From contig JAUIGU010000016.1 in assembly GCA_030432595.1 (NCBI GenBank), positions 1-64,000 of the forward strand: a stretch of 64,000 bases of DNA. Direction: 5' to 3'. Positions 7,478 through 14,539 of this stretch are shown piece after piece; the first letter of the stretch is position 1; every line of letters begins with the position of its first letter. This DNA comes from Phycisphaerae bacterium (GTDB taxonomy: Bacteria > Planctomycetota > Phycisphaerae > Phycisphaerales > Phycisphaeraceae). Made by a program: the position numbers and the translations under genes. The notes beneath the pieces are model-generated. The model saw nothing but the letters and a program-made list of their open reading frames with translations, was not told where the DNA came from and made no database searches.

Positions 7478-8566
7478 ATGACCAATTCAACGACCGCTTG
7501 TGCAGCTTCTCCCAAATGGCGGGCCCTTGTGGACGACACCGCCATTCCGGCCCCCCGGCAAAAGGTTTCGGTGCAGGTCATCAAAAACCAGAGTGGCATC
7601 GGGGAGGAATTCGCCCTCGTCCGCGACCACAACTCACCTCACGATGTGGTCCTCGATGACGAGGCAGAGATTGATTTGTCGGAGGGCAACGTGTTCTATC
7701 GGGTGCGTCGCTGTGACCTACAGCCGCGGGATCGGTGCGATGCTCCAGCCAAGCTCGCGCTCTTTCTCGACGATCGTGCCGAGGTCACACTACGCCGAAC
7801 ACAGACGGGAACTCAGGTGCTCCAGCTTTTCGGGGCCCCCAAACACACCACGCTGGTTCGAGACCACGAAAGCCCGCACGACGAGGTTATTGAGGCGGAG
7901 GAGTCCGTCGACTTCTCCGATGGCCCGGTGTTTATCACTCGGTCGGTTGAGGCAGCGTTGCGTATCACCATCAACGCCCAGGTCTTCACAGAAACCGACG
8001 GCGTTAAACCGGAGATGACGGGCAACCAGATCGCTGCTCTCGTCTATCCGGAAAAGCCCGGCCAAACCCGCATCTGGCTCACCTCCGACGGAAACCGCGA
8101 GGTGGGCCAGCACGAAGTTCTCCACATCAAAGGGTGCGAATCGTTTGACGTGGTGCGACAGGGCGTAACCGGAGGGTTCGAACGCTCACGTGTAGAGCGT
8201 GAGCTAGACGGGCTGCGGGAAGGCGGGGCGAGTGTCACCTTTCACGACCAACCTCCGGCCGTGGTTTACCACGACGTTGCGGTCGCCGACGGTGGGCCAA
8301 TTAATGAAACCGATGTTTTGGTGGTCGTGCCTGGGGCGTACCCCGGTCAGATGCTTGACGGCGCCTACCTGCCGGATCGCTCCCCGCTTCTCGGACGAGT
8401 CAAAGGAGCCCCTCAGCAGAAGCTAATCAACGCACTTGGTCGCAGTTGGCGACTGGTTAGTTACCACCCGCACACCAACGGCGTGGGGCCGGCGTGGGAC
8501 CCCACCCGACACGGTTTTCACACCTACTTGGGGGAGGTGATGTCATGGCTACGCGATCTGAACTGA
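7478..8566 (+). CDS. Multiubiquitin (three Ubl repeats) fused to Prok-E2_E-like domain
   Basis: 362 residues from ATG 7478, which has GGAG 7 bases upstream; an in-frame GTG at 7424 lies further up. Three ubiquitin-like repeats can be traced at about residues 28-80, 91-155 and 161-233. The first two share a near-duplicate core (LVRDHNSPHDVVLDDE / LVRDHESPHDEVIEAE). The third ends in VTGG (230-233), like a mature Ubl C-terminus. Residues 241-362 resemble the Prok-E2_E family: VVVPGAYPGQMLDGAYLP, then WRLVSYHPHTNGVGPAW and HGFHTYLGEVMSWL. This E2-like part has no cysteine at all. It is followed by a JAB-E1 gene with a 22-base overlap. Inferred role: Ubl source and carrier of a conjugation or signalling system. 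Confidence 0.85.
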   Translation: MTNSTTACAASPKWRALVDDTAIPAPRQKVSVQVIKNQSGIGEEFALVRDHNSPHDVVLDDEAEIDLSEGNVFYRVRRCDLQPRDRCDAPAKLALFLDDRAEVTLRRTQTGTQVLQLFGAPKHTTLVRDHESPHDEVIEAEESVDFSDGPVFITRSVEAALRITINAQVFTETDGVKPEMTGNQIAALVYPEKPGQTRIWLTSDGNREVGQHEVLHIKGCESFDVVRQGVTGGFERSRVERELDGLREGGASVTFHDQPPAVVYHDVAVADGGPINETDVLVVVPGAYPGQMLDGAYLPDRSPLLGRVKGAPQQKLINALGRSWRLVSYHPHTNGVGPAWDPTRHGFHTYLGEVMSWLRDLN

Positions 8567-10080
8567 TCAAGGAAACACCACTAATCGAGTGCCACGAAAC
8601 CACCGGCCTGTTTCGCATCCGCGAGAGTGACCTGGAGCAGTTCTGCGGACATCTATTTCAGCGCTACCCCGAGCGCGAGTGGGGAAGCTTCTTTCGCTTC
8701 GGCTTTCGTCGCACAAGCCGCGGGATCGCACTCTCTTTTGTCTCTCCACTACTGCCCGAACCGGGCGACCTGGACCGACAATCGGGACTGACTCGGTTTG
8801 ACGCGGCTTACGCTCGCCGAGCGTTTCACGCCGCCGCGAGCGATGACGGGCTTGGCCTCGGAGTGGCCCATTCTCATCCTGAGGGCTGCCGCACGTCACC
8901 AAGCCTGCTTGACAATGACATGGACACGTATTTTTCCAAGCAGGTGGAGTCATATACCGGCGGGCGGCCTTACGCGAGTCTGATTTTCTCTTCGAACGCC
9001 AAAGGGGAACTGAGCTTCTCCGGTCGAGTGTATGACCGCGGTAGCTGGTTTGGCGTGAGGGACCTCGTCACCGTAGGCGATCGTGTCCGACGAATCCGCT
9101 CTCAACTTGTATCCGACACCAATAAGCACGGGACCGGCGAAACGGCAATCACCAACGGGAGGCTTCGGTCGCTCATGGGTGACGCCTCGGCAGCACGGCT
9201 AGCGGACGCCACGGTAGGGGTGATTGGCTGTAGCGGGACAGGTTCGCCGGCCGTCGAGGTGCTTGCACGGGCTGGGGTCGGCTCTTTCGTTTTGGTTGAT
9301 CCGGAACGCCTCAGCGTATCCAACCTCGAACGCCTTCACGGGAGCCACTTCGAGCACCTTCGCCTCGACCCGAAACCCTACAAGGTGGAACTGATGCGTT
9401 CGATGATCCGCCGGATCAACCCCGCCGCCCACGTGGTTAGCTTGGTCGGCAACGTCCTGCACGAAAACGTCATCGACAGGCTTGTTTACGCGGACATCGT
9501 TCTTGGCTGCACCGACTCGATGCACGGTCGCGTCGCGCTTGATGAGCTCGCCCGGAATTACTTGGTGGCGTCTATCGATGTCGGAGTGCGTATGGGAGGG
9601 CGATGCGGCCGAATTGATGAGCAAGTGATCGAACACGCTCTGTACGGGCCGACGCACCCGTGTCTTTTTTGCCGTAAAAAAGTTGACGCTCAACGGCTGG
9701 CCTACGAGTTGATGCCCGACACTGAGCGCCACGAACGCGAAGCCCAGGCGGAAGCGGCGCGGGAGTGCGGCATCGACGGGGATCAGTATTGGCAGGGAAG
9801 GCCTCGCGAACTCCACACGGTCGGCTACCTCACGACGGTAGCGGGCGCGATGGCGGCAGGCTATGCCGAGGGAGTACTCACGGGCACGTTTTCGCCCCCG
9901 CACCCAGAACATCAGTTCGACTTCGCAACACCCCGCTTCGGGGTCGTCTCGCCACCCCTGAAAGCTCGCGAAAGCTGCGGGTGTTTGGCTCGCATGGGCT
10001 GGGGAGATGCCGCACGGCCGCACACCAATTTGGCCGCTCCGCCTCATTTCGGGCGACGCGCTGTAGAGCTTGGGGAGTAG
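8545..10080 (+). CDS. JAB deubiquitinase-like domain fused to ThiF/E1-like domain
   Basis: 511 residues from ATG 8545, with GGAGGTGA just upstream. N-terminal JAB/JAMM metalloprotease (about 15-160): E45 in EREWGS, then H109-S-H111-P and SLLD with D123, the complete zinc-ligand set. C-terminal E1/ThiF fold (about 210-490): glycine-rich GVIGCSGTGSPAVE (225-238), VDPERLSVSNLERL with D252 and R263, K280, and a conserved CTDS. CxxC (373, 376) and CxC (478, 480) may form a zinc site. Candidate catalytic cysteines include C354 and C408. It should activate the Ubl (E1) and process or remove it (JAB). It overlaps the Ubl-E2 gene and is followed by the ATPase gene. Confidence 0.88.
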   Translation: MATRSELIKETPLIECHETTGLFRIRESDLEQFCGHLFQRYPEREWGSFFRFGFRRTSRGIALSFVSPLLPEPGDLDRQSGLTRFDAAYARRAFHAAASDDGLGLGVAHSHPEGCRTSPSLLDNDMDTYFSKQVESYTGGRPYASLIFSSNAKGELSFSGRVYDRGSWFGVRDLVTVGDRVRRIRSQLVSDTNKHGTGETAITNGRLRSLMGDASAARLADATVGVIGCSGTGSPAVEVLARAGVGSFVLVDPERLSVSNLERLHGSHFEHLRLDPKPYKVELMRSMIRRINPAAHVVSLVGNVLHENVIDRLVYADIVLGCTDSMHGRVALDELARNYLVASIDVGVRMGGRCGRIDEQVIEHALYGPTHPCLFCRKKVDAQRLAYELMPDTERHEREAQAEAARECGIDGDQYWQGRPRELHTVGYLTTVAGAMAAGYAEGVLTGTFSPPHPEHQFDFATPRFGVVSPPLKARESCGCLARMGWGDAARPHTNLAAPPHFGRRAVELGE

Positions 10081-10123
10081 GACCATGCTTCTCACACATG
10101 GACCAATATCGCCGGTTGACGGT

Positions 10124-10237
10124 TTGTTCGAATCAGGTGTAAGATGCGACCGCAATCGAACATACAGCGGTATACTCCCTTTAAATCATGATTATTTTGT
10201 GTTCGATTCTGACGAAGGTAAATACGTGAGTCGAACA
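10124..10237 (+). promoter_or_regulatory. AT-rich control region with four TGTTCGA-type sites
   Basis: Between the JAB-E1 stop (10080) and the probable ATPase start (10226), base composition turns AT-rich and TGTTCGA occurs four times in alternating orientation: 10125-10131 (+), 10156-10162 (-), 10200-10206 (+), 10231-10237 (-). The middle pair extends to a perfect 9-bp inverted repeat (AATCGAACA / TGTTCGATT). TATACT at 10171-10176 could be a -10. This looks like a second, separately regulated promoter for the ATPase and protease genes. Confidence 0.5.
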
Positions 10238-11356
10238 AAACGCTTAGAGGCCTGGCTTCCCAAAATCACCGAGGCCGGCCTGTCCGGAGACCCCCGGAAG
10301 CTCGAATTGGTCGTCGTTCGGGCAATACGCGTCCTCAAAAGCGATCTTCCCGAGGTCAGCAAACAACTGGGTTCGCTGCTCTCGGAACACGCAGCAAACC
10401 CGGGGGCACTGCGCCGTGGGCGCACCAGCCCCCCTCCGGTGGACTCCGACGAGGGGCTTTCGCTCGTTCGCGCGGAGGACGTGGACGATGCCCCGACACC
10501 GGTGATGCCGAAGCGGGTGTCCAACTGCGTCGACCAGTTCATCACGGAGCGACGCGAGGCGAAGCGTTTGCTTGCTGAAGGGTTTCTTCCGCCGGGCTCG
10601 TTGCTGCTGACCGGATCTCCGGGAACGGGCAAGACCATGCTCTCGCGGTGGGTGGCGCAGCAGCTCGGCTTGCCGTTCATCACGCTCGACCTGGCAACTT
10701 CGATTTCGAGTTTCCTGGGCAAGACCGGCTTCAACCTTCGCCGGTCGCTTGATTACGCCCGCTCCCATCCCTGCGTCCTGCTCTTGGACGAGTTCGACGC
10801 CATCGCGAAGCGCCGAGATGACGACACCGAGATCGGTGAGCTGAAGCGGATTGTGAATGTGCTACTCAAAGAACTTGAGGACTGGCCGCTGAACTCGGTG
10901 TTGATCGCGGCCACCAACCACCCGGAGCTTTTAGACCGTGCGGTGGAACGCCGCTTTGACCTCACCTTAGAGCTGCCGCTGCCGGAAGAAAAAGAGCGGG
11001 AGAAAATCCTCCGTTTCGCGGCGGGCAGGTTCGCCGAGGAGCTTCCTCCGTCGATGTTACCCGCCATCGCCAGTTCTTTGGACGGGGCGAGTGGCTCGGA
11101 TTGCAATTCGCTAGTCACCGCGGCCGTGCGTCGACATCTTTCGGGCGGAGTCGAATTCACTCGCTGTTTGATTGATGCATTTCGCGCTCAATCTGCAAAC
11201 AAACTCGGTGGGAAAAATTTGGGTGAGCTAATTCGCGGTCTCCAAGCCGGAAACGGTACGCAATATAAGGTGCGTGAACTCGCCGAACTCTTCGGCCGAA
11301 GCCCATCGACGATTCAACATCATTTGAAGAAGGGGGAGAAGTCCAATGGCAAGTAA
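10226..11356 (+). CDS. AAA+ ATPase (IetA-like) with C-terminal helix-turn-helix
   Basis: 376 residues from GTG 10226, which follows GAAGG by 7 bases. An upstream in-frame ATG (10085) would add a low-complexity, AT-rich stretch that I read as regulatory DNA. An N-terminal helical part (1-95) precedes one AAA+ module: Walker A GSPGTGKT (130-137), Walker B LLLDEFDA (185-192), sensor-1 ATN (N231) and arginine finger in DRAVERRFD (R242/R243). The tail (346-368, RELAELFGRSPSTIQHHLKK) looks like a helix-turn-helix. Its stop overlaps the S8 protease start by 11 bases. The ATPase plus subtilisin pair matches the architecture of IetAS-type defence modules; function here is inferred. Confidence 0.85.
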   Translation: MSRTKRLEAWLPKITEAGLSGDPRKLELVVVRAIRVLKSDLPEVSKQLGSLLSEHAANPGALRRGRTSPPPVDSDEGLSLVRAEDVDDAPTPVMPKRVSNCVDQFITERREAKRLLAEGFLPPGSLLLTGSPGTGKTMLSRWVAQQLGLPFITLDLATSISSFLGKTGFNLRRSLDYARSHPCVLLLDEFDAIAKRRDDDTEIGELKRIVNVLLKELEDWPLNSVLIAATNHPELLDRAVERRFDLTLELPLPEEKEREKILRFAAGRFAEELPPSMLPAIASSLDGASGSDCNSLVTAAVRRHLSGGVEFTRCLIDAFRAQSANKLGGKNLGELIRGLQAGNGTQYKVRELAELFGRSPSTIQHHLKKGEKSNGK

Positions 11357-13682
11357 TCAGCGGCGCCTGATTCTCGGCAACGGTGAGGCCTACGTTCAGC
11401 GATTTGAGAAGAAGTTCAACGCGAGACCTCCGGTACCTCCCCGAACGTTTGACGAAGCTCGCGCACTGCTCAAGGCCGCAATCAATACCTCACTAGATGC
11501 GTTTGAGAACCTCGACGCAACGAAGAAGATCGAAGACGAAGCGGTCTTCTGCCTTCGCTTGCACCCCGACGTGACGGCGAAGAGTTACAGCCCCGAAGCG
11601 ATCTTCAGCAAAGTGCCGGAACTGAGAAGCATTGGTTCGCGAATTTACCGCGTCGGGGCCGAGGAGGTGGCTCAGACCAAGCGTGTGAAGAAACAGGTCG
11701 GTGATGGTGCTGAGCGCTTTGATGCACGGATGCTCTTCGTGCAGAGCTCGCCGGATGGGTTTCGGCGACTTGACCGATTTTTAGACCTACGCGAGTCTCA
11801 ACAGACCAAAGAGTTTCGTCGCGAGATTTGTCGAGTGGAGAACCTAGATGTGCTCCGGGCCGAGGAACAGCTTGTCGGTTTCGGAGACCGCTGGAAAGAG
11901 GGGCGCGTCGAGTTGGTGATCCATCCGTTCCGCACTACGGATGAAGCACAGCAAGAGTTTCTGTTTGAGCTCTTCGACCAGGCTGGCATTGACCGAGAGA
12001 CCGCCACGGTCCGTCCGTATGCGGGCGGACCGACGTTTGTCTCCTGCCGGGCATCTAAGGCGGCGTTAGGCCGGCTAGCCGGAGCCAATCCGTTGCGTTC
12101 GGCTCACCCGCTGCGATTCGGCGGGCTCAAGAAGCTTCGCAACGCCCCCAAAGCCAACGGACCCAAGCCGCCAAGTTCGACCACCCGGTCAACGATCAAG
12201 GTCGGAGTTTTCGATGGGGGCATCGACCCTTTTGCGCCGCTGCTTCGCGGCCACGCCGAAGAAGATGAGGAGTTGTCAATCGGCACGCCCGCCGAACTTG
12301 ACTACTTAGAGCACGGAACCGCGGTAGCGGGTGCGGTGCTTCACGGTTCATTGACCAGCTACGGCCCGAAGGATCGGCTTCCCACACCGCCGGTTTATGT
12401 TGTGAGCTTCCGCGTGTTTCCCGCCTCAAACCCGGATGACGTGGATCTGTACGAGGCAATCGACCTGGTCGAGAACGCGGTACCGTCGCGTCCAGATATT
12501 AAGGTGTTCAATCTGAGCTTCGGCCCGGAAGGCCCCATTGATGATGACCCGGTGTCTCGCTTTACCTACGTGCTGGATTCGCTTGCGGTTGCTCACAAGG
12601 TGACGTTTTGTGTGGCGGTAGGAAATGACGGCGATGTGGAGGGTGAGTCCCGAATTCAGTCGCCCTCCGACCTCGTACACGGACTCGGTGTTGGTGCGTA
12701 CACCCTTGAAGGAGATCGCGTTGTTCACGCGGACTACTCCTGCCACGGCCCGGGGCGGGAGTGCGGCAAGATCAAACCCGACGTCACGGCGTTTGGCGGC
12801 TGCGAGGTTCGTCCCACGCATCTTGTTTCCGTGGACCCCAACCAAAAGGTATTGGATTGGGGGACAAGCTACGCAGCACCGATTGCGTCGGCACTGACCG
12901 CACAAGCAGCCGAATCCTTCGAGCGAAGCTCCGCGTTGCTTGGCAGAGCCCTGATGGTTCACACAGCGAGCCATCCGGACGGAGATCCTGACCATCTGCT
13001 GGGACACGGGGTGATCGAAAGGAGCATCGATGAGGTGCTCTTGTGTGACGAGCACAGCGTGACCGTTGTGTTTCAGGGCGGCTTGGTACCGAAGCAGGTG
13101 GTCAGGCTCCCGATCCCGTGGACCGGAAAGCAAGAAGTGTCGGGGACGGTTGATATCACCTGGACGATCGCAGCGCTCTCGGGTATCGACCCCAGTCATC
13201 CGGGCGACTACACCTCCTGCTGCCTCGAAGACACCTTTTACCCCAACGAGAGCAAGTTCAGGTTTAGCGCCCCGTCGGACTGGACGGGCCGCCCGAAGCA
13301 GCGGATTCTCCACGTTGAAAAAGACAAGGACGAAGCCGAGTCCCTGATCGCGCAGGGCTGGAAATGCTCACATACACCAGTCTCCGACTCCGGAAATCAG
13401 TACCGCGACGAGTTGAGCCGCCGGAAGCTCGACTGCAAATGGGAATCGATCGTGCGGCGCTACAAGCCCAATAAGCCAGGGAAGGGAATCGAGCGCCCGT
13501 TTCTGACGCTACACGCGATCGGGAGAAACGGGGCCTCCCAACGCTTCGACTACGCCGTGGCGGTAACGCTTCGGGCGAAGACCTTTAGCGGCGACCTGTA
13601 CACGGTCGTCCGAAACGAGTTCCCCGCACTCGCCCCAATTCGGCTACGAACTGAGGCCGAGACGCGTATTCAGATTGCATGA
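11346..13682 (+). CDS. Subtilisin-like (S8) serine protease, IetS-like
   Basis: 778 residues. ATG 11346 lies inside the ATPase gene end and is preceded by GGGGGAG. The N-terminal domain (about 1-275) is not catalytic (EAVFCLRLHPDVTAKSYSPE, IGSRIYRVG) and resembles that of proteases paired with AAA+ partners. The S8 catalytic core follows: D290 (VGVFDGG), H323 (LEHGTAVAG), oxyanion N427 (VAVGNDG) and S508 (WGTSYAAP), so all key residues are present. About 200 C-terminal residues form an extra beta-rich region. There is no signal peptide, so it is probably cytoplasmic. Likely effector of the four-gene system, perhaps degrading Ubl-marked or phage-triggered targets; this is inference. Confidence 0.88.
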   Translation: MASNQRRLILGNGEAYVQRFEKKFNARPPVPPRTFDEARALLKAAINTSLDAFENLDATKKIEDEAVFCLRLHPDVTAKSYSPEAIFSKVPELRSIGSRIYRVGAEEVAQTKRVKKQVGDGAERFDARMLFVQSSPDGFRRLDRFLDLRESQQTKEFRREICRVENLDVLRAEEQLVGFGDRWKEGRVELVIHPFRTTDEAQQEFLFELFDQAGIDRETATVRPYAGGPTFVSCRASKAALGRLAGANPLRSAHPLRFGGLKKLRNAPKANGPKPPSSTTRSTIKVGVFDGGIDPFAPLLRGHAEEDEELSIGTPAELDYLEHGTAVAGAVLHGSLTSYGPKDRLPTPPVYVVSFRVFPASNPDDVDLYEAIDLVENAVPSRPDIKVFNLSFGPEGPIDDDPVSRFTYVLDSLAVAHKVTFCVAVGNDGDVEGESRIQSPSDLVHGLGVGAYTLEGDRVVHADYSCHGPGRECGKIKPDVTAFGGCEVRPTHLVSVDPNQKVLDWGTSYAAPIASALTAQAAESFERSSALLGRALMVHTASHPDGDPDHLLGHGVIERSIDEVLLCDEHSVTVVFQGGLVPKQVVRLPIPWTGKQEVSGTVDITWTIAALSGIDPSHPGDYTSCCLEDTFYPNESKFRFSAPSDWTGRPKQRILHVEKDKDEAESLIAQGWKCSHTPVSDSGNQYRDELSRRKLDCKWESIVRRYKPNKPGKGIERPFLTLHAIGRNGASQRFDYAVAVTLRAKTFSGDLYTVVRNEFPALAPIRLRTEAETRIQIA

Positions 13683-14539
13683 GTCTGCACGCGTAATGAA
13701 AGCAGAATTTGGCTGTACGTGTCGTTTGCTCATCGCTAGATGCGAAACCTGTGTGCCCTCAATGTGCCCTCAAAACGGGTCTCAAGACGGTAAAAAACCG
13801 TGCAAAGAGAGTAACGATTCGAGATTTCGCAAGTCTCGCACAGGAAGCGATTTAGATCGTAAATACAGCTCTCTCAAAATCTTACATATTAGGGTCCGAT
13901 CCAATCCCGCCCTCTCCGCTTTTGTGATCGATGCCGTGTGGCCGCGTCATCCACGCGGCGTGAATGGCTCGTCCGGGTGCTTGGGGAAGCTCGCGCCGGC
14001 GCACCAAGGCATCACGAAACGGCAACGCGACAAAGCCGCCTACGGAGGCGGCGGTCGAACACATACAAACGGGTGCCTTTGAAAGCCGCCGAGACCAACG
14101 GCGGCTTGATCAGGCAGACCACTTGCAAGCGCGGAGTTCAACTTTCGGGCGGCGCGAGCACCGAGCGATCGTTGGGCGGTGCGGCTTCATTGATACCGGT
14201 TTAGATTCTCTCGCTTGCCCATTTTCAATCCGGTGGCCGGGCGGATATTGCATTGAGATAAACGTTGCGGGGTGGACGCAGTCGTGCATTGTTATTACGG
14301 ATCCCGCGAGACCGTTATGTGCCGTCTTTAGCTTGTTGACCAGCACGGGTGCAGATTACGGGAAAGTCCTCGGCATCCGGGCCGCTGATGTCGCGGCCGT
14401 TGGAAAACCCGCAAATGGGGCTTCCGGTTGGGGCAGCCGGGTGTTACATTTGTACGGCGTTGTCCGGTCGCTGTGAATTCCGGGCCGTACGACTTTTCGT
14501 TTTTAGTCTCGCTTAAAGAGAAAGAGAAGGAACAAGACC
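13683..14539. other. Gene-poor junction; possible island edge with degenerate tRNA 3'-end-like sequence
   Basis: I find no convincing gene in these 857 bp. Base composition shifts from the lower-GC left part to the GC-rich right part near 13.9 kb. At 13891-13924 the phrase GGTCCGATCC followed by TCCCGCCCTCTCCGC and TTTT resembles the 3' end of a tRNA-Ser gene with a terminator-like T run, but the T-arm does not pair properly. It could be an attachment-site remnant. Two hairpins follow: GCCGCCT/AGGCGGC near 14035-14052, and AAGCCGCCG (14083-14091) with CGGCGGCTT (14099-14107). Confidence 0.35.

Noticed and set aside
10085-10225. Upstream ATG start for the AAA+ ATPase
   Set aside because: Would add 47 residues from AT-rich DNA containing repeated operator-like sites; the GTG at 10226 has a ribosome-binding site and begins where the folded N-terminal domain begins.
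13891-13924. tRNA-Ser gene
   Set aside because: Only a 3'-end-like sequence is present; no matching acceptor arm, D arm or anticodon stem upstream, and the T-arm does not pair. Kept only as a possible attachment-site remnant.
13675-14476. Short open frames between the S8 protease and the first PEP-CTERM gene
   Set aside because: No ribosome-binding sites, stops cluster irregularly and the sequence contains hairpins; nothing resembles a protein family.
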